A stretch of 46,599 nt of DNA from Perkinsus olseni (lineage: Eukaryota > Perkinsozoa > Perkinsida): positions 1 through 46,599 of the forward strand of contig JABANN010000258.1 in assembly GCA_013115125.1 (NCBI GenBank), in the 5' to 3' direction. The notes below the pieces were generated by a model. It had not been told where the DNA came from. It searched no databases and was given only the letters and a program-made list of their open reading frames with translations. A program made the position numbers and the translations under genes. Every line of letters begins with the position of its first letter. Positions within the stretch are counted from its first letter, which is position 1. Below are positions 11,970-20,969 of this stretch, one piece after another.

Positions 11970-12829
11970 TCACTCATCAGCTGATCGCTTCGACTTCTTG
12001 CTCTTCTTATGCTTCCTCTTAGGAGCCTCTTCATCTTCCTCCTCTTCCTCCACGACGATTGCCCTCTTCTTACGACTCTTCGATTCCTTCACCGCAGCTT
12101 CCTCCTCTTTGCGGTGCTTCCTGTACGCAGCAGACGCGGTGGCAGAGAGCCAAGAGCACCCACTTCCCTGTACTACTTCGACTTGTGCTTCTTTTTGCCA
12201 CTTTCCTTTTCCTCCTCCTTTTCAGAGGTCTCCTTCTTCTCGCTCTTCTTGGACGCAGCACGCTCCTGTCGCATTATCCGCCTGACGACGACCAGCATCA
12301 CAGAACTTCATAAATGCCACGTAACCCCACCGGAGTTTCCCTTTCTGCATGTCAGCTCGTTTGATGGCCGTCGTCCGTCCTCCTCCTCCTCCCTCTTCTT
12401 CGGAGGAATCATCAGAAGAATCCTCGCTCCCACTGCTCGTAGTGGCTACGGACTAAAGGAGAACCAAGGTCTCTTCTAGTAGCGCAAAAAAACATGGCGT
12501 ACCACAGCGAGCTTCTTGGCGATGGCGTTGTAACTATCAGCCCACCAGTTCTCCCACTCCGACGACTCCTTCTTTTCAAGCTCACTTCCCAACTAAAAAT
12601 ACCATCTTTTGACCAGATCCCAACGCGTTTCACGGATGCCACCTACCCCCTCATTCTCCTCGCGGCGTTTGATTTGCAGGCAATCGATCATGCCCTGTCC
12701 TTCCGCGCCGAGACCCTCACCGTTCTTCCAGCCGAATTTGCCCAGAATCTTAGCCCCGAGGTTGGATTCGAACTTTTTGGAAGTTACTCCACTTGATGTG
12801 ACTAAACGTTCGTAGTATTTTCTCGACAT
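11970..12829 (-). CDS. G-patch domain protein (GPATCH4/PINX1-like, 225 aa)
   Basis: Exons 12829-12614, 12592-12503, 12452-12321, 12265-12177 and 12120-11970 give 226 codons. The N-terminal G-patch reads LGKFGWKNGEGLGAEGQG, followed by the tail WENWWADSYNAIAKKL that matches the GPATCH4 arrangement. The C-terminus is a Ser/Asp/Glu tract then KKK-rich nuclear/nucleolar signals (KKKHKSK, KRKHKKSKKSKR). G-patch proteins activate DEAH helicases in splicing and ribosome biogenesis; nucleolar action is likely from the lysine-rich tail. The first intron is only 21 nt and contains an in-frame stop, so it must be removed or the protein ends early. The gene is head-to-head with the peroxiredoxin cluster. 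Confidence 0.85.
12593..12613 (-). other. 21-nt intron in the G-patch gene
   Basis: GT at 12613 and AG at 12593 on the minus strand bound a 21-nt segment with an in-frame TAG. Removing it restores the G-patch tail in phase 0, since both flanks belong to one conserved domain. Confidence 0.65.
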
Positions 12830-13185
12830 TTTCTATTCAACAAGCAGCCAACTGAGATCAACCCGGCTTCCGAAAGATTCTCAAGACGTACCCTCCCCCG
12901 TAACTGATAACGAAGGCTATCGAAAACGAAAGCCCCTGCGTAAATCATCGGCTCAACGCCGAAGATGAACACAATATCGATTACAAAGGCGCGCGCTCTC
13001 GACGAACATCCGCAAAGATACGTTGGTTTCTCCGGGAGACGCTTGTGTCGAGATCCCTGGGGAGCAAGCTTAGCTTAAATTGCACAATGTCTATGATTTA
13101 TTCTTGTAGGAACCCTAGCCATCACCAGCACGTCGTTTGTCGTCTTGGATATGGAAAAGGAAAGGAAAAAGGATCCGATCTTTCT
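12830..13185. promoter_or_regulatory. Divergent intergenic region between G-patch and peroxiredoxin genes
   Basis: About 355 bases separate two divergently read genes, so it should hold both 5' ends and their promoters. I see no TATA-like element I would defend. It ends in a pyrimidine-rich acceptor (TTTCTCAG at 13181-13188) 23 nt before the peroxiredoxin ATG, a likely splice or trans-splice acceptor. Confidence 0.45.
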
Positions 13186-13941
13186 CAGTTACTCGATAAG
13201 TTTTATTCTCAATGTTTGTTCAACAGAGCGCCCCCGACTTCGACTTGGTTGCTTGCATGCCCGATGATTCCTTCAAGCATGTAAAGCTCTCCGACTTCAA
13301 GGGCAAGTATGTCGTCCTGTTCTTCTGGCCCGGCGATTTCACTTTCGTCTGCGCCTCTGAGGTGATTGGCTTCCATGATAAGATGGCCGAGTTCGAAAAG
13401 CGCGGTGCCGTCGTTCTTGGATGCTCCACCGATTCAGCCGATGTCCACAAGGCCTGGAAACACACTGAGAAGAAGAATGGTGGTATTGGAACTCAGCTTT
13501 GCTACCCCATGCTCTCTGATCACACTCAAAAGGTGTCTCGTGAGTATGATGTCCTCCTCGAGAACGATGGTGTTGCTCTCCGTGGCGTCTTCATCATCGG
13601 CAAGGACGGCACCGTCCGCTCTGAGATGAGGAATGATCTTCCTCTCGGTCGTAACGTCGATGAGGTTCTCCGACTTCTTGATAGCGTCATCGAGACCGAT
13701 GAGCACGGTGTTGTCTGCCCCATGAACTGGCATAAGGGCAAGGATACTATGGTCCCTACCACCGAGGGTGTTGCTGATTATCTACTCAAGCATACCAACT
13801 AAGCTATACACTTTGGTGGATTATTTCTACTGCTTCTTCTGTTGGTGCCTTCGAGCTAAGGCATTCGCATATTGTGCGTTTCTCTTCTATTCAATCAAAT
13901 CCTTGTGTGTATCTCATCAATGGAGGGGACGGTGTGGCGTG
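13186..13941 (+). repeat. Duplicated 756-bp peroxiredoxin unit, copy 1
   Basis: Identical to 14828-15583 apart from one base seen by eye (a synonymous third-position change in a leucine codon near 13319). The identical block starts exactly at the CAG of the acceptor site and ends inside the 3' untranslated region, 139 nt after the stop. Confidence 0.9.
13212..13802 (+). CDS. 2-Cys peroxiredoxin, copy 1 (196 aa)
   Basis: A single uninterrupted exon. The thioredoxin-fold peroxidase signature is FTFVCASE, with the peroxidatic cysteine around residue 49; most relatives have PTE after this cysteine. The resolving cysteine is in HGVVCPMNW near the C-terminus, and the catalytic arginine in VRSEMRNDLPLGR. 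These mark a typical 2-Cys peroxiredoxin (AhpC/Prx1 group) that reduces hydrogen peroxide with thioredoxin-supplied electrons. There is no targeting peptide, so it is probably cytosolic. The GGLG-type insertion linked to overoxidation sensitivity reads GGIGT here and the C-terminal YF motif is absent. The lack of introns contrasts with the third gene. Confidence 0.95.
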   Translation: MFVQQSAPDFDLVACMPDDSFKHVKLSDFKGKYVVLFFWPGDFTFVCASEVIGFHDKMAEFEKRGAVVLGCSTDSADVHKAWKHTEKKNGGIGTQLCYPMLSDHTQKVSREYDVLLENDGVALRGVFIIGKDGTVRSEMRNDLPLGRNVDEVLRLLDSVIETDEHGVVCPMNWHKGKDTMVPTTEGVADYLLKHTN

Positions 13942-14827
13942 AGAGGCTTGTTTTCGGGTTAACTACGTTACTGTTCTTAGGCAAGAGGCGACGACAGTCT
14001 TACACAACTTGTGTAACACAAGCTAGTCTGCGCTTTCGGTTCCTCTTGACAGGGCATCAAGCGTTCATCATCAGACTATCGAATAGTTTTGACTCATTTT
14101 TCGGATCTTGTTGATGTGGTTGCTGTCTATTGTATGTTCTCCGCAGGAACTCGTGAAGCTCTTCAACCGCCGAGGTACCAGGGTGTGGGAGATCCAGGTT
14201 GGATAAGCTTTCGCTATTTTCTGAGTGACGACAACTTCTGCTGCTGCTGCGGCGGCGGCGAAGGTCTCACGAGAAGCATTTTCTCCGTTCTCTCTTGTTG
14301 GGCGGCGGTGGCTGTTGTGGTGATTCCAGGTTTACTATGTCTCATCGATTTGAGCACGGGGATCACGCAGGAGTGGTAACACCCGAAGTAGTCTCTGCAA
14401 TCAGGGAATTCTCCGGCCGGTTTCCGCTGAAGCTACGAGCCTCTTCACTGTTGGACACCGGCAGGTCTCCTCGCCTTCCTCGACGTTGTCTCGGCTTCTC
14501 CGCGGGTATCGCCGAGAGCTCTGTCTACTCGCAGTCCCCTCCCTACAGTGCGGCGCCACAAGCCGTTGTCCTCAACGACAAGCTTGTCATCTCGCGTCAA
14601 TCGAGCTCCTATCGGATTTCTTCACGGTCTCGGGTCGAACCTTCTACAATGATCACCGATCCCTCCTCATCTGGCTCGACGTGTTGGGGGAGACTGTTTG
14701 TGTCATGATCCGGGCGGAATAAGCTTAGCTTGAAGATTCACTTGTCTGCAATTGGCTCTTGTATCAACATTCCCAATCGTTGACAAATGGATCGGACACT
14801 CGATTGTTGTCGTTTATTTCTTTTGTG
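13942..14827 (+). other. Insert between the two peroxiredoxin copies; possible exons of an unknown gene
   Basis: No family was recognised. A short exon-like stretch (ELVKLFNRRGTRVWEIQ, about 14152-14202) follows a good acceptor and ends at a GT. A second stretch (HGDHAGVVTPEVVSAIREF, about 14333-14465) also has acceptor and donor. A last frame (IELLSDFFTVSGRTFYND, to a stop near 14722) looks protein-like. They do not join cleanly by hand, so no CDS is called. Confidence 0.35.
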
Positions 14828-15583
14828 CAGTTACTCGATAAGTTTTATTCTCAATGTTTGTTCAACAGAGCGCCCCCGACTTCGACTTGGTTGCTTGCAT
14901 GCCCGATGATTCCTTCAAGCATGTAAAGCTCTCCGACTTCAAGGGCAAGTATGTCGTCCTCTTCTTCTGGCCCGGCGATTTCACTTTCGTCTGCGCCTCT
15001 GAGGTGATTGGCTTCCATGATAAGATGGCCGAGTTCGAAAAGCGCGGTGCCGTCGTTCTTGGATGCTCCACCGATTCAGCCGATGTCCACAAGGCCTGGA
15101 AACACACTGAGAAGAAGAATGGTGGTATTGGAACTCAGCTTTGCTACCCCATGCTCTCTGATCACACTCAAAAGGTGTCTCGTGAGTATGATGTCCTCCT
15201 CGAGAACGATGGTGTTGCTCTCCGTGGCGTCTTCATCATCGGCAAGGACGGCACCGTCCGCTCTGAGATGAGGAATGATCTTCCTCTCGGTCGTAACGTC
15301 GATGAGGTTCTCCGACTTCTTGATAGCGTCATCGAGACCGATGAGCACGGTGTTGTCTGCCCCATGAACTGGCATAAGGGCAAGGATACTATGGTCCCTA
15401 CCACCGAGGGTGTTGCTGATTATCTACTCAAGCATACCAACTAAGCTATACACTTTGGTGGATTATTTCTACTGCTTCTTCTGTTGGTGCCTTCGAGCTA
15501 AGGCATTCGCATATTGTGCGTTTCTCTTCTATTCAATCAAATCCTTGTGTGTATCTCATCAATGGAGGGGACGGTGTGGCGTG
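14828..15583 (+). repeat. Duplicated 756-bp peroxiredoxin unit, copy 2
   Basis: Second copy of the 13186-13941 block, offset exactly 1642 bases. Upstream of the shared CAG the two copies have unrelated pyrimidine tracts. Downstream of the shared end they diverge at once (agagg against tgagg). Confidence 0.9.
14854..15444 (+). CDS. 2-Cys peroxiredoxin, copy 2 (196 aa)
   Basis: Encodes the same protein as the first copy, residue for residue: peroxidatic FTFVCASE, resolving HGVVCPMNW, no introns. The near-absence of silent differences means very recent duplication or ongoing gene conversion. Its 3' untranslated region runs directly into the third peroxiredoxin gene, whose ATG is 171 nt after this stop. 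Several tandem copies usually mean a need for high expression in oxidative defence, for instance against host-generated peroxide in a parasite; that last point is inference. Confidence 0.95.
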   Translation: MFVQQSAPDFDLVACMPDDSFKHVKLSDFKGKYVVLFFWPGDFTFVCASEVIGFHDKMAEFEKRGAVVLGCSTDSADVHKAWKHTEKKNGGIGTQLCYPMLSDHTQKVSREYDVLLENDGVALRGVFIIGKDGTVRSEMRNDLPLGRNVDEVLRLLDSVIETDEHGVVCPMNWHKGKDTMVPTTEGVADYLLKHTN

Positions 15584-15615
15584 TGAGGGATTATTTTTCC
15601 GGCTCCAAACTCCCT

Positions 15616-16338
15616 ATGCTCATCCAGAAGCAAGCTCCGGGCTTCGACATGCTGGCTTGCATGCCCGATGACTCTTTTCAGAATGTTAAGCTCTCAGACT
15701 ACAAGGTATCCCGATTTCTGGGTTGTGATGAAACATATTTTCTTCTTCAGGGCAAATACGTAGTCTTGTACTTTTACCCGGCGGACTTCACGTTCGTTTG
15801 TGCTTCGGAGACCATCGGGTTTCACAATGCTATGACGGAGTTCTCGAGCCGCAACTGCGTTGTAGGTGTAGACGAGCTACCAACCTGTCAGTTTCCTCGC
15901 CGTAGGTTTTGGGGGCGTCGTGTGATACTCAGCACGTCCACAAGGCGTGGAAGAACACCGACAAAAAGCTCGGTGGACTAGGAACTAAGATTAATCACCC
16001 TATCATAGCTGACCACAACAAAGTGGGTTACCGCTGACTGGTTGAAGACACGTGTCTCCACTTGCCAGGATCTCGCCCGCGCCTACGACGTCTTGCTCGA
16101 GGCTGAGGGCCTGGCGGTTCGTGGCGTGTTCATCATCGGCAAGGACGGCGTGGTCCGCTGTGAGATGAAGAACGATCTTCCGCTCGGCCGCAATGTTGAG
16201 GAAGTTATTCGCGTGCTTGATACCGTCATTGAGACTGATGAGCACGGCGTTGTGTGTCCTGCTAATTGGAAGAAGGGCAAAGCTACCATGGTGCCCAGTA
16301 CCGAGGGCGTCGCGGATTATCTAGTGAAGCACACTTGA
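15616..16338 (+). CDS. 2-Cys peroxiredoxin, intron-bearing paralog (195 aa)
   Basis: Exons 15616-15705, 15751-15861, 15906-16022 and 16069-16338 total 196 codons with GT-AG introns of 45, 44 and 46 nt. The product is collinear with the other two copies but clearly diverged (MLIQKQAPGFDMLACMPDD at the start, FTFVCASE, HGVVCPANW). The start was put at 15616 because the open frame upstream of it belongs to the 3' untranslated region shared with the duplicated unit. Keeping introns while the other two have none suggests those two descend from a processed copy. Confidence 0.93.
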
Positions 16339-16395
16339 TGCTAGGTTAGCCTATCTGCTTTTTCGATTCTCGTGGTCAACCTACGGGTAGCTCTC

Positions 16396-16776
16396 ATGGC
16401 AGAAGGACTGTGTTGCGTTTTACCCCCTGGGGCAGTTGTCTCACCCGCAGCACGGAATTGTTACTCACCACTGTTGCTACGACATGTTCGCGACGCTTCT
16501 CTCCGCCGCGTATCGCGGGTATGAGAGCCGCCAAGCTCAGGCGAATGATAACATCGCACACGGTTATAACGCGAGGGCAGATGCTTCGAGCCAGCTTGGA
16601 CCGAAGAAAGTTGTACGCCGGACACAGTATGCGACGCACGTAATGACTCCGGCTCGAACTGCATTTTCAAACACACGTGTATTCTGGTACAGTTCATTGC
16701 CTTCGCGTGCCAAACCTCGACTCGAACACGAGACACCACAGGGTTGGTCTATCATCTTGACTCAGCGGTTCGATGA
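16396..16776 (+). CDS. Small spliced gene, unknown (101 aa)
   Basis: Exons 16396-16518, 16541-16639 and 16693-16776 join in phase to 102 codons. The first intron would be 22 nt and the second 53 nt. The product is basic (ANDNIAHGYNARADASSQLG in the middle) and matches no family I know. The second intron is one of two related ~50-nt elements in this area. The model depends on splice logic only, so it may instead be noncoding. Confidence 0.4.
16640..16692 (+). repeat. Intron-like element, copy 1 (53 nt)
   Basis: Starts GTAATGACTCCGGCTCGAAC and ends GGTACAG. The first 22 bases are shared with a second copy at 17073, the rest being similar with an ACACGTGT palindrome. It is inferred to be an intron of the gene above. 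Confidence 0.55.
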
Positions 16777-17072
16777 AGCAGATATACAGCAGTATCCATA
16801 TACAACCGCCGACCAAGCACGACAGGGCACTATGCCGATATACATCAATGAATCGGACGCTGAACCTGCCCCGTACAAAGAAAGAGAAAGAAAGAAGAAA
16901 AAAAATCGGTGTGTTGGGCACACTCGCCACAGTAACTTGTCTGAGCGTCACAGTATGCGTGGAACTAATGGTCAGAGCGCGCACAAGAGTCCTGCAATGC
17001 GCTGACATCTGCTGCTAGCTGAGACCGGCCGAGTTGTGTGCCAAACACAAAATAGGGGACGAGCAAGGTGAG

Positions 17073-17121
17073 GTAACGACTCCGGCTCGAACTGTACCTC
17101 CAAGCACATGTGCTTTCCAAG
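17073..17121 (+). repeat. Intron-like element, copy 2 (49 nt)
   Basis: Starts GTAACGACTCCGGCTCGAAC and ends TTTCCAAG, with a 14-bp palindrome AAGCACATGTGCTT reading on the opposite strand. It shares the 5' half with the element at 16640. No coding exon could be shown on either side. Confidence 0.5.
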
Positions 17122-17557
17122 TCAAGTTGTATTTGGTTGAGACGCGAGGTTGAATGTCTTGGCCGCCTTACACACCCCATCAATTCACACCAAGCATTTT
17201 GGATTTCTGGACGAGCTTGTGGACAAGTCGACTGGGTGAATTACTCAGGGGATTGCTGGGCGCTGTGTTGAGTTATTCAGTCAGTCCAAATCGAGAGGAT
17301 GGAACACACCGGACCGTCTCATTCCCACTCGACGAAATTCACTCTTTGCCCTCCCACCGAAACACTGCCTCCGTCATCACGGCGCCACACGTGGCTGAGT
17401 TTCATCGTGCACTTCTGCGAACTCAAAAACGTGAGCCAGCAAACATCTAGAATGAATGAGGTCATGAAGACGCAGGCACTTGATGAGTTGTCGTTAAAGA
17501 GTTTATAGTGCGATATGATGCACCGGGTGGCCCAAATGGCCAGCTAGTTGATGACCT
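17122..17557. other. Spacer without supported gene
   Basis: Open frames here (for example around 17154-17450) lack splice logic or family resemblance. It is probably the 3' region of the small gene and of the convergent low-complexity gene. Confidence 0.4.
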
Positions 17558-19945
17558 TCAGTGCATGGCGTATCTGAACAGCAGTCCAAGGCTCACAATC
17601 GGCGATGAGGGAGCATAAGAGACGTCCGATCGACATGAAGCGCTATCATCTGATTGTTCGGTCTGCCCAACCTGAGCCGAGATCCACAACCACTCACCCA
17701 GCGGGCGGCATGCCGAAGAGGTTGGTGGTCGCGAAAGGGTTCGGGGCAACATTTATGTTCATCGGCTGAATGAGTGGTGAGTTATTGAGGCCCTGTGGAG
17801 GGACCTGCTGTTGCCTTGCCAGAGGTGAAAACCGGGGGAAGGCTGATGACACCTAGAAGCACGAACTCATATGAAGGTCTAGAAGAGAAACCAAAATCTC
17901 ACCGGCTGAGGAATTTCACCACCGTCATGGTTAGGTAGTTTCACGAGTCTGAAAAACCACTACTAGGCACTCGCTTGATGGGCCAGGCTCACCCTGCTCT
18001 GATCACTTCCGGGTCTACGTGGATGGCTGAAGTGCTGTAGGAAGCGAGCTGGTGTTGGCGCTGTGGTATCCCTTGGGCGACTGAGTGGCTGATTAGCGTG
18101 CCGTGGTGGCGCATTTCCTCACCCTCAGCATTATGAATTTGCTGCATCACACGTTCGTCATTGGCATCGATCATCGTCCGGAAGCCAGGGGGCTAAGAAG
18201 CGGCGCTGTGTCAGTCAGGATACGGATAAGGCTAAGGTTTACCAGACCACTGCCGTCTTGGTTGCGGGCCCGATTGCCGTGGTGGTGAGGGTGATGGGGT
18301 TGTCCTGGAACAAAAAGACGATAATCTCTCAATGCTCAACTTCAGCCACTCATTGCGAAATACTACAGCACCCTCCCCAAAACAAAGTGGTCTAAGCGGG
18401 CTTACCATGATGGCCCCTATGCTGGGGCGGCTGTTCGGACGTCGGCGGTGTGTACCTTGGGCCCCTGCCGGCACCTACGAAAAGAGAGGCTCATTTCACC
18501 GGAGCACCACGTTGATGGGAGGAATTACCTGGGCTCGGGTTCCCGAAGGAAGCATATTGCTGTTCAGCCATTGGAGATGATACGTACGGGCTTTGGTACA
18601 AGTAGTAGTTGCCGCTGCCGATCGACATGCTAGTAGTGGCGTCAACAAGCGTCTTGTGGCTACTCCGAGCCGCGTCGATTAGGTCGGGGATGTTGGGCGG
18701 AAATGGCCCATTTTGAGAGAACTGCCTTATCATGCCCACCGAGCTATCGGCGGTTAGACCGGCGGATGACAAGTTGAAGAAGTTGTAGCTGCCGATACTA
18801 GCAGCACTCGCACTCTTCACGAGGCCGCTCGCCGAGGCGTGGTTGAAGCTGAGAGCTGGATGAGGACATGGTGCACCACAAGGCATAGTAGTATTGGACA
18901 ACCTGAAGGGCAATGCGCCATCAACACCGCCCCGAGCAAGCTCTTCAGGTTTCATGAGATGACTCATGACGAGCTTACTGTTGTTCTTGCTGGACTGCTC
19001 TTCCCTCCAGTTGATGCCATCTTGGTATCTCGAACGATTGAGTCACCTTCTTCATTTTCTTCCAGCCTTTCTTCGGAGACGAGTAGCGATGAGGAAACTT
19101 CTCATTCCACGGCGAGTAACTCTTGAACCAATCACTGGGGTCATCATACCTAGCGTTATTGCACAGAGGTCATAATTCTCACTCAAAGACTGATCGATAC
19201 TACTCATAGAAGCTCACTTGGCAGGCCGTGGCAAAGCGCTCGTCGAACGGAGAGAAGGCTTGGAAATGACGGGGCTTCTGAAGAGAAGGGGACGATCCTC
19301 TTAGAACGTCACGAGTTGTAGTGCGATGATGGTGGATACCGTCGCAGTGAAACTCTTTGAGCAGGATTCCGATTTGAGTTGTACATCTGGTACGACATTC
19401 GGGGGTAAAAGTCCGGCAACCCGGAATCGAACCAGGGACCAACCGATGACTATTTCACTATTTCCCGCTCAACCGCCTGAGCTATTGCCGGTCTGCAAAT
19501 ACACTGCTACTTCTCTTTTCGCCAGATCCAACTACAACTTACCCTCGAATTCGCTCTCACTCCCCTCAGCCTACCACCCTTGCGGAAGGTTTTGGCCACC
19601 CAATCGTCACTCCACGGCGACACAGGATAATAACTGCAGGGAAAGATGAATCTGCTCCGTGCGTCACCCAGCGAGAGCCCAACCCCACCTTCCCCACTGC
19701 CCTTCATAAGTCTTCAGATATCTCCGCCGTCGCACGCCCGAAAACTTGGACTTGCCTGCAAAAAAAGCGCAAAACTTATACCTGCTGGTTTCCGTGTGAA
19801 CCCGGACCAACCTTTCCGTCCTTTGCGGCTCTTCTTGCTACCGACCTGAAACCGCTCATAGATCAGCGCACCCTGATCTCGCAAGACCCCACCCTCCGGT
19901 TGCTGGCCTCCTCTGTTTCTCCGACCCAGGGTCTGTAGGCTGCAT
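17558..19945 (-). CDS. Low-complexity (Ser/Gln/His/Pro-rich) protein, about 9-10 exons
   Basis: Exons were followed on the minus strand from near 19.9 kb to a final exon ending FGMPPAG-YAMH and stop at 17558-17560. N-terminal exons have aromatic/basic segments of similar shape (YYPVSPWSDDWVAKTFRKGG and YDDPSDWFKSYSPWNEKF), perhaps a diverged internal repeat. Then come Ser/Asn-rich exons (SNTTMPCGAPCPHPALSFN, SIGSGNYYLYQSPYVSS), a His-rich exon (QPHHPHHHGNRARNQDG) and PPGFRTMIDANDERVMQQI. This composition is usual in RNA-binding or granule proteins, but no RNA-binding domain was seen. The start codon is uncertain. An intron between about 19.3 and 19.55 kb holds a tRNA-like sequence. Confidence 0.55.
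19412..19491 (-). tRNA. tRNA-like sequence or tRNA pseudogene inside an intron
   Basis: On the minus strand the ends form a perfect 7-bp acceptor stem (CCGGCAA with TTGCCGG), followed by a discriminator A. The D-arm is GCTC-AGGCGGTT-GAGC, and the T-arm is CCTGG-TTCGATT-CCGGG with one G-T pair. Box A and box B are therefore both present. The anticodon region is abnormal: a tandem GAAATAGT repeat adds about 8 nt, and no 5-bp anticodon stem with a 7-nt loop can be drawn, so I cannot assign an anticodon. It could be a tRNA with an intron, a dead tRNA, or a tRNA-derived element. It lies in sense orientation within an intron of the surrounding gene. Confidence 0.6.
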
Positions 19946-20178
19946 GACTCTGAAAGGAGGGGTCCCACGGACTGTAAGTTGATACCCTTTTCGAATCCTC
20001 ATGCCCCATGTAACTGGCACAATGCGTCGGTCAGCGATGAACGCGGGAGAGAAGAGCCTTACGATGGGAACTGGGTGTCAAATGGATCGAAGGCCTGGAA
20101 GGACTCTCTTATCGATTGCCCGATTCTTGACTGATTGTTTATCTGATTTCCACCATGGCCGCCTTCACCGGCCACTAC

Positions 20179-20866
20179 CTAGGTGACTTCTACCTGCTTT
20201 CGGACCGCCTTGTCCCTTCTCTGTTGCTCCTGTTGTCTTTGCCTTCTCAACTTCCTGTTCGTTTCCCCGGCTTCCTCAAGGTGTTCCAGGTCGCTCTGTT
20301 CACCCATAAAGTGCTTCTTTGGCACCGAACTCAGCTTAGAGGAAGCCTCCTCGAAACTCAATCCGTGTGCGGACCCGATAGACGCTTGTGAAGCGCTCGC
20401 TACCAACCCCGTCTCCGCCGTCTCCCACTCATCCTTCTTCTTATAATCATTCGAACGGTGATGGTGGTGGGCCTTTCCATGATGATGGGGGTCATGTGGA
20501 TGGTAGGCATGGCCGTGATTATGATGATGCTTTCGTTGAACTTGTCGTCTATGTTCATGCTTCTCATGCTGCACATCGGCTGCCGTGATGGTCGACTCCG
20601 GAGCATTCGTAGCCTCGGGTAGACCCTTGCTCTTATGACCTAAACCAACCAACTCTTCCGGCGGCTAGAGGAGTCAGAAAATCACGTTGATCACCTTTCT
20701 TATGCCTCTTCTTGTGGCCTTTCGGTCCCAGGCTAGGATCTCTACTATTTGGGCTGTCGATAAACTTATCATGAGGAGCGTGCATGACTGGCCTGTACTG
20801 ATGGTCCATGAGATGGTCCTGACCCCCGTTATGAAAGTCTCCTGCCTTCCCTCCCTTGCCAGGCAT
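20179..20866 (-). CDS. His-rich basic protein, two exons (210 aa)
   Basis: Exons 20866-20695 and 20639-20179 (55-nt intron) give 211 codons. The first exon has GGKAGDFHNGGQDHLMDHQ and a lysine-rich end (KGHKKRHKK). The second has a long histidine run-like tract (HHNHGHAYHPHDPHHHGKAH) then an acidic/helical C-terminus (QSDLEHLEEAGETNRKLRR). Histidine clusters of this kind can bind zinc, copper or nickel, or nucleic acid, but no defined family was recognised. The start MPGKGG is the first ATG after a plausible acceptor. Confidence 0.7.
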
Positions 20867-20969
20867 AATAAAGCAGGAAAATCCTCCACCGCCGCACTTG
20901 GAATTGAGCAACACCGCACTAAGATGTGCGTACTTGAAATTGAGCTTGCATTTCCCCCAACTTTTCATG

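Noticed and set aside
12070-12261. Arginine-rich minus frame
   Set aside because: Out-of-frame reading of the lysine/glutamate tail of the G-patch protein; the other frame joins in phase with its neighbours.
15562-15615. Earlier ATG for the third peroxiredoxin
   Set aside because: That ATG is in the 3' UTR shared with both duplicated copies; the product would gain a non-homologous leader.
16436-17005. 189-residue plus frame
   Set aside because: It reads through the proposed introns and becomes repetitive/basic; the spliced alternative keeps phase through GT-AG borders.
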